Below are positions 10,101 through 18,948 of a stretch of 64,000 nucleotides of DNA, in pieces. Made by a program: the position numbers and the translations under genes. This DNA comes from Comamonas testosteroni (GTDB lineage: Bacteria > Pseudomonadota > Gammaproteobacteria > Burkholderiales > Burkholderiaceae_C). Positions within the stretch are counted from its first letter, which is position 1. Every line of letters starts with the position of its first letter. The notes under the pieces were generated by a model. It did no database searches. It saw only the letters and a program-made list of their open reading frames with translations, and was not told where the DNA came from. The stretch covers positions 5,022,001-5,086,000 of the forward strand of contig NZ_CP043568.1 in the NCBI RefSeq assembly GCF_014076415.1. The letters run 5' to 3'.

Positions 10101-10785
10101 GCGCCGCCACATCCTCGGCCTGGCCGGCCGCAAAGCGCCGGCAAAGCTCGCACATCTGGGCTGCCGCCTCGCGGTCGTCGCTCTTGACCATGCGCAGCAC
10201 CACTCCGTCCAGCATGGCACGTGCATGTGGGCCATAGGCCAGCGGCTCGGGCATGGTCCCGGTCCAGCGGGGCTCGCGCGCACGGCGCTCGGCAGGCCAT
10301 AGGTCAGCCGGGTGGGCCTTGTCGTTGCCGGCCAGCACCTGGGTCTCACGGTACTGAGGAAACAGGGCTACAGCCGAGACCTGCTGACCGGCCAGAACGG
10401 CCTCCAGAAATTCCATCAGCGCAAAATGTGTGCGCTCCAGCGTGCTCGCCGCTTCCTGCGTGCAGTATTCGGGACGCTGTACAAAGCGGTTGACCGCAGC
10501 CTCCATGCTGCGCAGCACCTGAGCCGGGGCGGTGACACCCACCATCTCCAGAGCGCCACAGGCCTGATGCAGCTGCTGGCGTGCAATGCGCAGTGCCGAT
10601 GTATCCAACTCCTCTAGATCAGACAAACGGGCCGCATCCGCATCGCGCATGAAACGGCTCACAGCCTTGGTCGCGGCCTCCAGCGACTTGCGCACTTCAT
10701 CGAGCACCCAGGCCAGCGGGCCCAGATCCTGCTCTGCAGTTGCAGACATGGCTGTACGTATTGGCGAGTCGTCAACCACTGACAT
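4135..10785 (-). CDS. chpA: ChpA/PilL-type hybrid chemotaxis histidine kinase for type IV pili
   Basis: 2216-residue CheA-like kinase of the Pil-Chp system, which controls twitching motility and surface sensing. Three clear Hpt sites can be placed: FHTLKGSSRM (His 796), AHSLAGSSG (His 1199) and LHTIKGSARL (His 1452); further Hpt-like helices lie in the first 600 residues without the full motif. Next come the dimerisation helix, the ATPase domain (about 1720-1880, with the NCVAHGIE N-box, DDGAGLD and GRGIGMDVV), a CheW domain (about 1895-2030) and a C-terminal receiver with phospho-acceptor Asp 2123 (LSDIEMPRMDG). Long acidic, Ala/Pro-rich linkers separate the Hpt domains. Pseudomonas ChpA is longer and has more Hpt-type domains. 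Last gene of the pilGHIJ operon. Confidence 0.93.
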   Translation of the reverse strand: MSVVDDSPIRTAMSATAEQDLGPLAWVLDEVRKSLEAATKAVSRFMRDADAARLSDLEELDTSALRIARQQLHQACGALEMVGVTAPAQVLRSMEAAVNRFVQRPEYCTQEAASTLERTHFALMEFLEAVLAGQQVSAVALFPQYRETQVLAGNDKAHPADLWPAERRAREPRWTGTMPEPLAYGPHARAMLDGVVLRMVKSDDREAAAQMCELCRRFAAGQAEDVAARSFWKIAAAFFDGQARGLITADIYVKRMASRVLMQYASMAKGDSLPPARLMQDLMFFCAQARPREQAGDSLKAVHEAYAMEHMPVVDYHVARYGRFDPSVLVQARKRIAAAAETWSAVAGGDRSKIRSMAEQFGLVSESLVKLQPASHGLARALIRVAETVERIGEPPPAELAMEVATAVLYLQASFMTAGHDDEIQAAQSSVLVQRLDAALHGAQSEPLEIWMEELYRQASDQQTMGSVVGELRITLGEAEKQLDLFFRNPADTSVLASVPGQMAQMRGVLSVLGFEQAATAMQRMRDTVEHLMLGEVTVENQPRIFEKLGSSLGAMGFLIDMLSYQRNMARKLFVYDEEKDELRIVMGHSRSRGPEAFRPTVDIPMDGVPSSGQTPVASAAVIAAPAVEPSVAAPPPPVEVRPVPAAVVKPEQLQVRPIEDEDTPPWAVTEPGALPEFEATPAPAVAESAGVGSDALADAMAQVFAGMQSGKQATDEADVARDLAAAVAAPAGVPAAAMLPAAELNTVDLDGDDELLSIFLEEAREVVDNGLQALKVLAEEPGNLSEQTTLRRAFHTLKGSSRMVGLDEFGEAGWAMEQMLNAWLAEQRPMPQAMQQLAQDALKAFAVWAQDIENQQAQNWSATAFRAAADAMRLQGERAEVALVPRRGERAQRLESAPGMAEGATAADELVLEQPELPAVPELIDELEWPQEPQAVVADADAEPGPDALPAGIEPVFAMPELEFPQEELSALPDQEPVAEREAAVADFALPELDIPDDLLHQLQAPDALEASALPALESAAGPEPERMQGTGEVQPSLQESTAAEELQELDFAAFEAAMRESEQAAIDMQTAVEPPAMDVATGVPTAVEMALELPSAEAVIELEAIEALLDGVPGPVVAEEPAQVPEPEVSATEAVLEQTGEQDDGYRNIDGLRISAALYNVYLNEADEWSERLGEVLQQWSQEPAATIPDDAIALAHSLAGSSGTVGFKALSELARLLEHALLHLQPQGYAGALQIQQCVTAADEVRRLLHQFAAGFLKDALPAVQDALREILNTPIDVGAAAETADLELSEQDEAEWPEVQALQLPADPKDLPLDFAAELSQDGALPELAGDGLKDVAEEEAGASAADSLLDAVVKAADQAPYSMVPAAGSVEHEAELQRRIDEAIALAVHAGDDEDDIDVLDQVDADLFPIFEEEAIDLLPKLGAALRRWHGRPTLDEARNEALRALHTIKGSARLAGAMRMGEMAHRLESAVERIDQERPAADAIEPLLSSFDALQASFDVLRMAGEQEPEQPLAQLDDLLAQAPLHLSVAGSGVAQAAVEAQAGEKTAADFEQAIELPAPVVPRPASQQTVRVRAQLLDRLISQTGEVLIARSRVDARLSQARSALNDLTGNLERLRAQLRDIEVQAESQMQSRLALSKDTAAGFDPLEFDRFTRVQELTRMMAESVNDVATVQRNLQRDLAAAEDDLVAQGRQARDLQRDLLRTRMVEFDSFAERLYAVVRQTSKEMGKQVRLNILGGTIEMDRGMLERMMPAFEHLLRNCVAHGIESPERRQELGKPAVGTIEIVLSQERNDVALSVEDDGAGLDLERIRAKAISLKLWTDERHMTLEDAGRLIFEPGFTTATEVTGVAGRGIGMDVVRSEVNALGGRIETHTEPGRGSAFRLVVPLTTAVTQVVMLRMGAVSMGVPANLVEIVRRVPVDVLEDSYRKQEFQDGSEVMPFYWAGALWQTSLHSEENLGRTRPVVIARSASQRVALHVDEVLGNQEVVIKNLGPQLSRLPGLTGMSVLPSGAVVQIYNPVALANVHGEQVRAMLARAEQAAAAGELQARSGGADLLGAEAAQTTVPLVLVVDDSITVRRVTQRLLQREGYRVTLAADGLQAMERLQDERPTLVLSDIEMPRMDGFDLLRNIRADQKLEGMPVVMITSRIAQKHREMARDLGANHYLGKPYSDEELLGLIQHYALQRSGPAPERSPLGGPVVDGVGAVVE

Positions 10786-10844
10786 GCTCTAGTTCCTTAA
10801 CCCTCAAGGGTCGTGCATTTTTATGAGAGAAAGAGCCAGTCAAA

Positions 10845-13088
10845 TCAGGCAATCTTGAATCGGGAAACAGACTGACGCAGCTCTTCAGCCATGTGGGAGA
10901 GCTCTCGCACCTGCTGCGCAGTGGTGCGGGTTCCCTCACCGGTTTGCTCGGTCACTGCAAAAATGTGCTGAATGTTTTCCGCCACGCCGTTGGCCATATT
11001 GGCTTCACGTGATGTGGAATTGGAAATCTGCTCGATCAGCTCGGCCAGTCGGCGCGACACGCTGTCGATTTCAGACAGTGCAGTACCAGCAGAGTCGGAC
11101 AGACGAGCCCCCTCCACCACACCCTGGGTAGAGCGCTCCATAGCGGCCACGGCATCCTGGGTGTCGGTCTGAATGGCCTTCACCAGCGCAGCAATCTGTC
11201 GCGTGGCGTCTGCGGAACGTTCCGCCAGGCGCTGCACTTCTTCCGCCACCACCGAGAAGCCACGACCGGCCTCACCGGCGGACGCGGCCTGAATGGCGGC
11301 GTTCAGCGCCAATACGTTGGTCTGCTCGGTAATGTCCGAAATCAGTTCGGTAATTTCACCGATCTCCTGGGACGACTCACCGAGACGCTTGATTCGCTTG
11401 GAGGTATCCTGGATCTGATCGCGGATGGAGTTCATACCGCCGATGGCGTTCTGCACAGCCTTGAGACCCGAGTCCGCAGCCTGCAGCGATTGACGTGCCA
11501 CCTGGGCCGATTCCTGGGCCTGCGCCGAGACATTGTTGATACGGCCGGCCATGTCCAGAATCGACTTGCCGGTTTCGCGAATCTCATGCAGCTGCTCGTT
11601 CGATGCTGCCAGCAGCTCGGTCGACGTGACGTCCACCTGCTCGGTGGTCTGGGCCACGCGGGTCACCGTGTTCTGCACCGATCCCACCAGAGCGCGCAAC
11701 TCTTCCACCGTGTAGTTCACCGAGTCGGCAATCGCGCCCGTGATGTCTTCGGTCACGGTAGCTTCCTGCGTCAGATCGCCCTCGGCCACCGATTGCAGCT
11801 CGTTCATCAAACGCAAAATAGCCGCCTGGTTGGCGTCGTTGATGCGCTTGGCTTCCTGCTCCTGCAAACGGGCATCGACCTGGTGGCGCTCGGCTTCCTG
11901 CTGGCGCGCCCGGCTGTCCAGCAGCTGCACGCGCGAGATGCCGATAGCGCTCAGAACCGCGGCCAAAATGGCGACTGCCAGCAGCGCCAGCTGCAGCATG
12001 CTGGCCCCGCCCAGCCCCTGCAGCGCCGTCTGCAGCTGCTCGAGCTGCTGGCGCAGCGGTTCGCTGTCATTGTTGATGCTGGTCTGTGCTTCGCGGGCCG
12101 ACACCAGCCCTTGCAGATTGCCCAGAATGGCGCTGGCCTGGGTACGTGTATCGTCGTACTGCTTGATCAGCGTCTCCAGCTGTTCACGCACCTGGGGATC
12201 GCGTGCCGCCGACAGCCGCATTTCAGCGCTGCCGTTGAGCAGACCTTCGGAGATTTCCTTGAAGGAGTTCAAGTCCTTGCCCAGCAGGAAAACGGCCTCG
12301 GGGCTCACGCCCTCCAGGGTCTGGAATTCGTTGGCAGACTTGGCAATACGCTGAGTCAACATCACCAGCTGACCGGCAGCAGAGATCTCGGCCGCGCCGG
12401 CGCCCTGCTGCAGCTTCAGCGAAGAGATGGTTTCCGCGGTTTCCAGCAGATCGGAGGACTGACGGTTGATGGTGCGCAGCGCGTCGCCCACTTGAGTCAG
12501 AGTCTTTTGCTGCCCGAGAATCAGACCGGCGCTCTTTTCCGCCCGCTCCGTCAGGGTGCTGATGGAGCTGAGCTCGTCCTGCAAGCCACCGCCCAGCGCG
12601 TTCACGCCCAGATCGGAATCGCCGGCAGCCAACGCTCGCACGTTGCGCGCCAAAACACCGACGCTGTCCTTGACGTCGGCAAACGCAGGAGCGGCCCCCG
12701 TCATGGCGATGGAAACCGACTTGGCCAGACGCTGCGACTGCATCAATGCCTGACCGGTTGCCGCCAGTTGCTGGTTGGAGTTGCCCGCTTCGCGCAGCAT
12801 CCATGCCGACAGCACCACCAGCACCAGCACCGAGCCGCCCAGCAAGGTAAACAAGGTGCGCTGATGCTTGGCAGTCGTGGCCGTGCCAAGAATAGGCAGG
12901 CTCACCAGTTCGTCTGCCCGACCTGCCTCCTCGACACCGAAGACGGAAGGTGCCCCCTGCACGCTGTTGAGCGATCCGTCGTACATATCCTGTACGACCG
13001 TGTCTCCCATCATGCCGCTATCACCACTGACGGCAGCCGCGATGGGCTTGCGTCGGAACAACTGATTTATTTTCTGTGCAAAGGACAT
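10845..13088 (-). CDS. pilJ: PilJ-type methyl-accepting chemotaxis protein
   Basis: Transmembrane chemoreceptor feeding the ChpA kinase. Of 747 residues, the first membrane helix lies near 60-85 ([20 protein letters not shown]), followed by a long periplasmic helical region with PilJ-type repeats, a second helix near 365-385 ([16 protein letters not shown]), a HAMP-like stretch and the cytoplasmic signalling hairpin ([20 protein letters not shown], then [16 protein letters not shown]). The ATG at 13088 is preferred over a GTG at 13115 that overlaps pilI. It lies 60 nt upstream of chpA and is in the same operon. Confidence 0.92.
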   Translation of the reverse strand: MSFAQKINQLFRRKPIAAAVSGDSGMMGDTVVQDMYDGSLNSVQGAPSVFGVEEAGRADELVSLPILGTATTAKHQRTLFTLLGGSVLVLVVLSAWMLREAGNSNQQLAATGQALMQSQRLAKSVSIAMTGAAPAFADVKDSVGVLARNVRALAAGDSDLGVNALGGGLQDELSSISTLTERAEKSAGLILGQQKTLTQVGDALRTINRQSSDLLETAETISSLKLQQGAGAAEISAAGQLVMLTQRIAKSANEFQTLEGVSPEAVFLLGKDLNSFKEISEGLLNGSAEMRLSAARDPQVREQLETLIKQYDDTRTQASAILGNLQGLVSAREAQTSINNDSEPLRQQLEQLQTALQGLGGASMLQLALLAVAILAAVLSAIGISRVQLLDSRARQQEAERHQVDARLQEQEAKRINDANQAAILRLMNELQSVAEGDLTQEATVTEDITGAIADSVNYTVEELRALVGSVQNTVTRVAQTTEQVDVTSTELLAASNEQLHEIRETGKSILDMAGRINNVSAQAQESAQVARQSLQAADSGLKAVQNAIGGMNSIRDQIQDTSKRIKRLGESSQEIGEITELISDITEQTNVLALNAAIQAASAGEAGRGFSVVAEEVQRLAERSADATRQIAALVKAIQTDTQDAVAAMERSTQGVVEGARLSDSAGTALSEIDSVSRRLAELIEQISNSTSREANMANGVAENIQHIFAVTEQTGEGTRTTAQQVRELSHMAEELRQSVSRFKIA

Positions 13089-13107
13089 AGCGCTGTATCC
13101 AGGAACC

Positions 13108-13635
13108 TCAAGCACGAATGCTCAAAAATTTGGCGGTTTGAGACAGGGACTGCAATTTCAGCTCCTGCCAGCGGCGGCCGCTCGCATCGATATGGACGGC
13201 TCCGAAGAAACTCGGGGAATGCTCAGGCGCAGGCTCGGCCTTGGAAAACGCGTCCGCGGCACGCAGGCCCAGCAGACGATCGACCAGCAGAGCCGCGTTG
13301 ACCTCCAGGGCAGGGTTGAAGGCCAGCAGACTGCAGTCCATCAGTTCCTGCTCATTGCGGACATTTCCATGACCCAGCAATTGAGCCAGGTCCACCACCC
13401 CCATCAAAGCACCGCGCAGATTGGCGATGCCCAGAAACCAGGCCTGTGTGTATGGGACGGGCTGAACGCCGGTCCAGGGAAAGATTTCTCCTGCCTGATT
13501 CAGCGGTAGCAAATAATCCCGTCCGCCAGCTTGCACTGCCAGCCAGGCAGCAACGCTGACGCCTTCGCTGCGTGCTGCCTGCAGGCGCCCGGCCAGACGG
13601 GATTGAAGATCTCGGAGGGCTTCACGGTTCGCCAT
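13108..13635 (-). CDS. pilI: PilI-type CheW adaptor
   Basis: 175-residue CheW-domain protein that should couple the PilJ receptor to the ChpA kinase. Typical CheW strands are visible ([20 protein letters not shown], then [20 protein letters not shown]). Position between pilH and pilJ in the pilGHIJ-chpA order supports PilI rather than a flagellar CheW. Its stop is 19 nt before the pilJ ATG. Confidence 0.9.
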   Translation of the reverse strand: MANREALRDLQSRLAGRLQAARSEGVSVAAWLAVQAGGRDYLLPLNQAGEIFPWTGVQPVPYTQAWFLGIANLRGALMGVVDLAQLLGHGNVRNEQELMDCSLLAFNPALEVNAALLVDRLLGLRAADAFSKAEPAPEHSPSFFGAVHIDASGRRWQELKLQSLSQTAKFLSIRA

Positions 13636-13650
13636 AAGCAGCGCAGCTCG

Positions 13651-14016
13651 TTATAGCGCTGCGATCTTGGCTTGGAGCTCGGCGGCATCCACGGGCTTGG
13701 TGATATAGCCACGTGCGCCCTGACGCATGCCCCAGACCCGATCGGTTTCCTGATTCTTGCTGGTGCACATGATGATGGGCACATCGGCATACAGGGGATC
13801 GCGAGAAATGGCACGCGTCAGCTGGAAGCCGTTCTGTCCAGGCATGACTACATCCATCAGGATCAGGTCGGGCTTGTCTTCGGCCAGGCGCTTCATGGCT
13901 TCCTCGCCATTTTCCGCAGTACGCACCTGCATGCCCTGCCTTTGCAAAATATCACTCAGAGCCATCAGCTCCGTCTTGGAATCGTCAACGACCAGAACTT
14001 TTTGGATTGTCATCAT
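13651..14016 (-). CDS. pilH: PilH-type single-domain response regulator
   Basis: 121-residue CheY-like receiver with the acidic pair VVDDS at residues 10-11, phospho-acceptor Asp 55 (LILMDVVMPG), the conserved Thr/Ser (MCTSK) and Lys in ITKPVD. It has no output domain. In Pseudomonas PilH is the receiver that opposes or tunes PilG in twitching. The start overlaps the pilG stop by 4 nt (ATGA), so the two are translationally coupled. Confidence 0.91.
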   Translation of the reverse strand: MMTIQKVLVVDDSKTELMALSDILQRQGMQVRTAENGEEAMKRLAEDKPDLILMDVVMPGQNGFQLTRAISRDPLYADVPIIMCTSKNQETDRVWGMRQGARGYITKPVDAAELQAKIAAL

Positions 14017-14417
14017 GCAGCTCCCACATCTGCAGCTTGCAGCGCGAACTGTTGTACGGCTTGCAGCAATTGATCTTTGGTAAATGGTTTGGTCAGATAG
14101 TCTTGGCAGCCCACCATGCGACCTCGAGCCTTGTCGAATACACCGTCCTTGGATGACAGCATCACGACGGGCGTATTGGCAAAGCGAGCATTGCGCTTGA
14201 TGATGGCGCAGGTCTGATAGCCATCGAGCTTGGGCATCAGAATGTCGCAGAAGATGAGCTGGGGCTGGTAGTCATTGACCTTGGACAGGGCATCGAAGCC
14301 ATCATCGGCCAGAAGAACTTCGTGACCACCTTGCTTGAGGAAAATTTCAGCGCTGCGGCGGATGGTGTTGCTGTCATCCACGACCAGAACGCGCAAAGGC
14401 GCACCAGATGCTGTCAC
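14013..14417 (-). CDS. pilG: PilG-type single-domain response regulator
   Basis: 134-residue CheY-like receiver: VVDDSN near residue 13, phospho-acceptor Asp 58 (LIFCDILMPKLDG), SSKDG, and the switch Lys in LTKPFTK. In Pseudomonas PilG promotes pilus extension and cAMP signalling. It is the first chemosensory gene of the operon and lies 50 nt downstream of the rubredoxin gene on the same strand, an arrangement common in betaproteobacteria. Confidence 0.92.
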   Translation of the reverse strand: MTASGAPLRVLVVDDSNTIRRSAEIFLKQGGHEVLLADDGFDALSKVNDYQPQLIFCDILMPKLDGYQTCAIIKRNARFANTPVVMLSSKDGVFDKARGRMVGCQDYLTKPFTKDQLLQAVQQFALQAADVGAA

Positions 14418-14467
14418 GGTGAAATTCCTCCCAATACGGTCGTTGATGGAGTGAGCGGCTCTTGCAC

Positions 14468-14641
14468 TCAGATTTCCACCATTTCAAAATCTTCTTTGCG
14501 TGCACCGCATTCCGGGCATGTCCAGTTCATGGGCACATCTTCCCAGCGGGTGTTTGGAGCAATTCCATGTTCGGGGCAACCTTGGGCTTCGTCATAAAGC
14601 CAGCCACAGGTCAAACACATCCAGGTTTTAGGGTCAGTCAC
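14468..14641 (-). CDS. Rubredoxin
   Basis: 57-residue iron protein with the two rubredoxin knuckles, MCLTCGW and CPECGAR; these four cysteines bind a single iron for one-electron transfer in the cytoplasm. The reading frame opens with GTG (VTDPKTWMCLTC) at 14641-14639; an internal ATG at residue 8 would remove the strand before the first knuckle, so GTG is favoured. It lies upstream of pilG on the same strand and may be co-transcribed. The divergent thiD gene starts 94 bp away. Confidence 0.9.
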   Translation of the reverse strand: MTDPKTWMCLTCGWLYDEAQGCPEHGIAPNTRWEDVPMNWTCPECGARKEDFEMVEI

Positions 14642-14735
14642 AGCTTAAAGGGGCTTCACATAGAATGCAACGATTGTATCTAGTCACAACCCCGGCTCCC
14701 ACCCTTGCATTCCCGGGTGCAAACTGGGGTGCGCC

Positions 14736-15704
14736 ATGGCATTGAACCCCATCTCCTCCACTCCCCCTCGCCGCACCCGCCAGGAAGAAGCGACAGAATC
14801 AGCACCCGTCTGCGTGCTGTCTTTCAACAGCAGTGACCCCAGCGGAGCCAGCGGGCTCTCGGCCGACATCGCCACCATCTCCTCCATCGGCGGTCATGCA
14901 CTGCCGGTGGCCTGCGGCGCCTACGCCAGAGACACGGCCCGCATCTACGAGCACTTTGCACTCGACGATGACGCGGTGACCGAGCAGGCACGCATGGTGC
15001 TGGAGGACATTGCCGTCACCGCCATCAAGGTCGGCTTTGCAGGCAGCCCTGCCAACCTGGCCGCCATTGCCACGATCTCATCGGACTACCCCGACATTCC
15101 CATCATCAGCTACATGCCGGACCTGTCCTGGTGGGAGGATGACAAGCAGGATCAGTACCTCGACGCGTTCAAGGAGCTTGTCCTGCCTCAAACCTCGGTG
15201 TTGGTTGGAAACCACAACACGCTGTGGCGCTGGCTGCTGCCGGACTGGGAAAACAGCCGTGCGCCTACGGCGCGCGACATCGCCATGGCCGCTGAGGCGC
15301 TGGAAGTGCCTTATGTACTGGTGACAGGCATCCCCCTGCCCGACCAGTTCGTGGACAACGTGCTGACCACGGCCCAGTCCGTATTGGGCAACAGCAAGTA
15401 CGAGATGTTTGACGCCACGTTCACAGGTGCCGGTGATACCCTGTCCGCAGCGATTACGGCCCTGCTGGCCACCGGCAACGACCTGGGCGCAGCAACCCTG
15501 GAGGCGCTGGAATATCTGGACCACAGCCTGGATGCCGGTTTTCGCCCCGGCATGGGCCACTATCTGCCGGATCGTCTTTTCTGGGCCCAGCCCACCGAGG
15601 ACGAGGAGTCCGAAGACGAGCAGGCCGAAGACTCCACCGATGACGAACCCGACTCCAAGCCGATTGAAGGCTTTGTGATTCCCTCTCATGACACAAAACA
15701 CTGA
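14736..15704 (+). CDS. thiD: ThiD-like hydroxymethylpyrimidine/phosphomethylpyrimidine kinase
   Basis: Ribokinase-fold kinase of thiamine pyrimidine salvage and synthesis. Signature segments: [20 protein letters not shown] at the N-terminus, TAIKVGF, and the anion-hole/catalytic motif [13 protein letters not shown] near residues 228-240. The 322-residue protein is longer than the usual 260-270 because of a strongly acidic tail (residues about 288-312, mostly Glu and Asp). The ORF overlaps hemL by 17 nt. No TPP riboswitch sequence (THI box) was recognisable in the 94-bp gap upstream, so control by thiamine is not evident here. Confidence 0.86.
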   Translation: MALNPISSTPPRRTRQEEATESAPVCVLSFNSSDPSGASGLSADIATISSIGGHALPVACGAYARDTARIYEHFALDDDAVTEQARMVLEDIAVTAIKVGFAGSPANLAAIATISSDYPDIPIISYMPDLSWWEDDKQDQYLDAFKELVLPQTSVLVGNHNTLWRWLLPDWENSRAPTARDIAMAAEALEVPYVLVTGIPLPDQFVDNVLTTAQSVLGNSKYEMFDATFTGAGDTLSAAITALLATGNDLGAATLEALEYLDHSLDAGFRPGMGHYLPDRLFWAQPTEDEESEDEQAEDSTDDEPDSKPIEGFVIPSHDTKH

Positions 15705-16992
15705 TCTGAATATCGCATTGTTCGAACGCGCCAAGGGCGTGATCCCCGGCGGCGTGAACTCGCCCGTGCGCGCTTTTGCCGCCGTGGGCGGCACGCCTCG
15801 CTTTGTGAAGCGCGCCCAGGGCGCCTATTTCTGGGACCAGAACGATCAGCAGTTCACCGACTACATCGGAAGCTGGGGCCCCATGATTCTGGGCCACGGC
15901 CACCCCGAAGTGGTCGAGGCCGTGCAGGCCGCCGTGCTCGAAGGCTTCAGCTTCGGCGCCCCCACCGAACGTGAAGTCGTGCTGGCCGAGAAGATTCGCT
16001 CCCTCGTGCCCAGCATGGACATGGTGCGCCTGGTCAGCTCCGGCACCGAAGCCGGCATGAGCGCGCTGCGCCTGGCGCGCGGCTACACCGGCCGCAACAA
16101 GATCATCAAGTTCAACGGCTGCTACCACGGCCATGCGGATGCCCTGCTGGTCAAGGCCGGCTCGGGTCTGGCCACCTTCGGCGCCTCTTCCTCGGCAGGT
16201 GTGCCTGCCGATGTGGCCAAGGACACCATCGTGCTGGAGTACAACGACGTTGCCCAGCTCGAAGAGGCCTTTGCCAAGATGGGCAGCGACATTGCCTGCG
16301 TCATCATGGAGCCGATTGCCGGCAATATGAACTTTGTGCGCGCCTCGGTAGACTTCACCCGTCGCATCAGCGAGCTGACCCGCGAGCATGGCGCGCTGCT
16401 GGTGTATGACGAAGTCATGACGGGCTTTCGCGTGGCCCTGGGCAGCGCACAAAGCCTGTATGCCAGGGAAATCGAAGGCTTTGCGCCCGACATCACCGTG
16501 ATGGGCAAGGTCATAGGCGGCGGCATGCCCATGGCGGCCTTCGGTGCCCGCCGCGAGATCATGGAAAAGCTCTCGCCGCTGGGCCCCGTCTACCAGGCCG
16601 GTACGCTGTCAGGCAACCCCATTGCCACGGCCTGCGGCCTGAAGACGCTGGAGCTGATCAGCCGTCCCGGCTTCCACGCCGAGCTTCACCTCAAGACCGG
16701 CCACCTGATGCAGGGCCTGAAGGCCGAAGCCAATGCCGCCGGCATTCCCTTCAGCGTGGACTGGCAAGGCGGACTGTTCGGCTTCTATTTCCTGCCCGAG
16801 CTGCCCACGCACTACGCCCAGGTCATGAAGACCGACGGCAAGGTCTTCAACAAGTTCTACCACGGCATGCTGGAGCGCGGTCATTACTTTGCTCCGGCGC
16901 TGTATGAGGCAGGCTTTGTCAGCGCGGCGCACAGCGACGAAGACATCGAACGCACCATCGAAGCGGCACGCGAAGTCTTCAAGACACTGTAA
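15688..16992 (+). CDS. hemL: Glutamate-1-semialdehyde 2,1-aminomutase
   Basis: PLP enzyme converting glutamate-1-semialdehyde to 5-aminolevulinate in the C5 haem pathway. 434 residues, full length. The PLP-binding lysine is Lys 274 in [11 protein letters not shown]; further family segments are [26 protein letters not shown], and GCYHGHAD. Its start lies inside the end of thiD (17-nt overlap), so the two are co-transcribed; the thiD-hemL pairing is common in Comamonadaceae. A strong terminator follows 20 nt after the stop. Confidence 0.96.
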   Translation: MTQNTDLNIALFERAKGVIPGGVNSPVRAFAAVGGTPRFVKRAQGAYFWDQNDQQFTDYIGSWGPMILGHGHPEVVEAVQAAVLEGFSFGAPTEREVVLAEKIRSLVPSMDMVRLVSSGTEAGMSALRLARGYTGRNKIIKFNGCYHGHADALLVKAGSGLATFGASSSAGVPADVAKDTIVLEYNDVAQLEEAFAKMGSDIACVIMEPIAGNMNFVRASVDFTRRISELTREHGALLVYDEVMTGFRVALGSAQSLYAREIEGFAPDITVMGKVIGGGMPMAAFGARREIMEKLSPLGPVYQAGTLSGNPIATACGLKTLELISRPGFHAELHLKTGHLMQGLKAEANAAGIPFSVDWQGGLFGFYFLPELPTHYAQVMKTDGKVFNKFYHGMLERGHYFAPALYEAGFVSAAHSDEDIERTIEAAREVFKTL

Positions 16993-17011
16993 GTCCCCGC
17001 CCGCCCACCAG

Positions 17012-17041
17012 GCCCTGCAGCCCATGTCTGCAGGGCTTTTT
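17012..17041 (+). terminator. Intrinsic terminator of thiD-hemL
   Basis: Perfect 9-bp GC-rich stem (GCCCTGCAG / CTGCAGGGC), 7-nt loop, then five T residues. The same 9-bp arms recur in the hairpin at 19605-19640. Confidence 0.88.
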
Positions 17042-17142
17042 CATTGGTGGCGGCAGACTGTGCCAGCACCGGCGGTCCGGCGTTTCACAGCCACGTCATG
17101 GACGCTTGCCACGCTCGCGTTTTTGTCAGCAATGAAAGCACC

Positions 17143-18915
17143 ATGACCGACGAATCCAGCAAGCCGACGCTGCACAATCTGCTCAAAGACACCACCGCCG
17201 AAGCCAGCGACCTGAACCGCCGCCGCTTTGTGCGCCAGATGGCCTGGGGAGCCGGCGCCATGACCGTGCTGCCGCTCGCGGCCTGCGGCGGCGGCGATGA
17301 CGGCAAGCCGACGACGGAGCCAGCCATCCCCAAGGTCAGCTTCGCCCATGGCCTGGCCAGCGGCGACCCGCTGTCCGACCGCGTGATGCTCTGGACCCGC
17401 ATCACCCCGCCCGCCGGCCACCAGGCGGACATTCCCGTGCAATGGGAGCTGGCCAGCGACGCGGCGTTCGCCTCCATCGTGGCGCGCGGCGAGAGCAGCG
17501 CCACCGCAGCCAGGGACTTCACGGTCAAGGTCGATGCCGGCGGCCTCAAGCCTGCCACGGCCTATCACTTCCGCTTCCGTGCCCATGGCGTGACTTCGGC
17601 TGCGGCGCGCACGCGCACCCTGCCAACCGGCTCCGTGGCCCAGGTCAGGCTGGCGGTCTTCTCCTGCGCCAACTATCCGGCCGGCTACTTCAATGTATAC
17701 GCCGATGCGGCCAGGCGCAGCGACCTGGACGCCACGGTACACCTGGGCGACTACATCTATGAATACGCGCGCGGCGGCTACGCCTCGGCCCAGGCCGAGG
17801 CCATGGGCCGCCTGGTCAATCCTGCCGGAGAAATTCTCTCGCTGGCCGACTACCGCGAGCGCCATGCCCAGTACAAGAGCGATGCAGACCTGCAGGCTCT
17901 GCATGCTGCCGCGCCCATGATTGCCATCTGGGACGACCACGAATTTGCCAACGACACCTGGAGTGCGGGAGCCGAGAATCACCAGCCCGGTGAGGGCGAC
18001 TTTGCCATGCGCAAGGCCGCCGCCATGCAGGCCTACCACGAGTGGATGCCCACGCGTACCGCGAGCGCCGAGCTGATCTATCGCAGCTTCGACTTTGGCG
18101 ATCTGGTCTCGCTGCACATGCTGGACACCCGCGTGATAGGCCGCGACAAGCAGCTGGACTATGCCGATTTCATGACCTCTGCCGGCATCGACTCGGCGGA
18201 CTTCGCCACGGCCATGGCGAGCCCCACGCGCCAGTTGCTGGGTCAGACCCAGACACAGTGGCTGCAGCAGCAGATGGCGGCCTCCCGTGCCACCTGGCAG
18301 GTGCTGGGCCAGCAGGTGCTGATGGGACGCATGGACATTCCCGCGCCCATACTCATGGAGACCATTCAAGCCGGTGCGGGCGTATCGGTCTCGCAGTATG
18401 CAGCGCTGGTGGCCAAGGCACAGACCGCACCCGCGACGCTCACGCCTCAGGAGCAGGCCATCCTGGCCCAGCCCTCGATTCCCTACAACCTGGACGCCTG
18501 GGATGGCTATCAGGCCGCGCGCGAGACCGTTCTGGGCTCCGCGCGTGAGCTCGGCAAGAAGCTGGTAGTGCTGGCCGGCGACACGCACAACGCCTGGGCC
18601 AGCGAGCTGCAGGACATGAACGGCAAGGCCGTGGGCGTGGAGTTTACGACCTCCTCGGTCAGCTCGCCGGGCTTTGAGGAATATCTGCCGGGCGAAGACC
18701 CCGCCACGCTGGCCGCTGCGCTGCAGCAACTCATCAAGCCGCTCAAATACTGCGACACCTCGCGCCGCGGCTATATGCTGGTGACGGCCACGGCGGATGC
18801 CTGCCGCGCCGACTGGGTGTATGTGAACACCATCAGCAGCCGCCAGTTCACGGCCAGCACCGAAGCCTCCATGAAAGTCATGGCCAGCGCTCCGGGGCTG
18901 CTGGTCAAGGCCTGA
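17143..18915 (+). CDS. PhoD-like alkaline phosphatase/phosphodiesterase (Tat lipoprotein)
   Basis: PhoD-family metallophosphatase that releases phosphate from phosphodiesters or monoesters at the cell surface, using Ca/Fe. Tat signal NRRRFVRQMAWGAG is followed by LAACGGG, a lipobox, suggesting a Tat-exported lipoprotein. Catalytic segments: HGLASGDP, VHLGDYIYEY, WDDHEFANDTW and VLAGDTHNAW. Start chosen at 17143 (MTDESSKP), which gives 590 residues; the 33 upstream codons overlap the hemL terminator area. No clear Pho box was found in the short upstream region, which suggests either read-through or phosphate-independent expression. Confidence 0.88.
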   Translation: MTDESSKPTLHNLLKDTTAEASDLNRRRFVRQMAWGAGAMTVLPLAACGGGDDGKPTTEPAIPKVSFAHGLASGDPLSDRVMLWTRITPPAGHQADIPVQWELASDAAFASIVARGESSATAARDFTVKVDAGGLKPATAYHFRFRAHGVTSAAARTRTLPTGSVAQVRLAVFSCANYPAGYFNVYADAARRSDLDATVHLGDYIYEYARGGYASAQAEAMGRLVNPAGEILSLADYRERHAQYKSDADLQALHAAAPMIAIWDDHEFANDTWSAGAENHQPGEGDFAMRKAAAMQAYHEWMPTRTASAELIYRSFDFGDLVSLHMLDTRVIGRDKQLDYADFMTSAGIDSADFATAMASPTRQLLGQTQTQWLQQQMAASRATWQVLGQQVLMGRMDIPAPILMETIQAGAGVSVSQYAALVAKAQTAPATLTPQEQAILAQPSIPYNLDAWDGYQAARETVLGSARELGKKLVVLAGDTHNAWASELQDMNGKAVGVEFTTSSVSSPGFEEYLPGEDPATLAAALQQLIKPLKYCDTSRRGYMLVTATADACRADWVYVNTISSRQFTASTEASMKVMASAPGLLVKA

Positions 18916-18930
18916 TCCCCGGGCCCGCAA

Positions 18931-18947
18931 GGCGGGACAAGCCCGCC
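18931..18947. terminator. Short hairpin between convergent phoD-like and tag genes
   Basis: 6-bp stem GGCGGG/CCCGCC with a 5-nt loop, sitting between the phosphatase stop and the original end of tag. There is no U-tract, so termination is only plausible. Confidence 0.4.
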
Positions 18948-18948
18948 C

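Noticed and set aside
14642..14735. Possible TPP riboswitch before thiD
   Set aside because: The conserved CTGAGA core and pairing elements are missing and the gap is only 94 bp.
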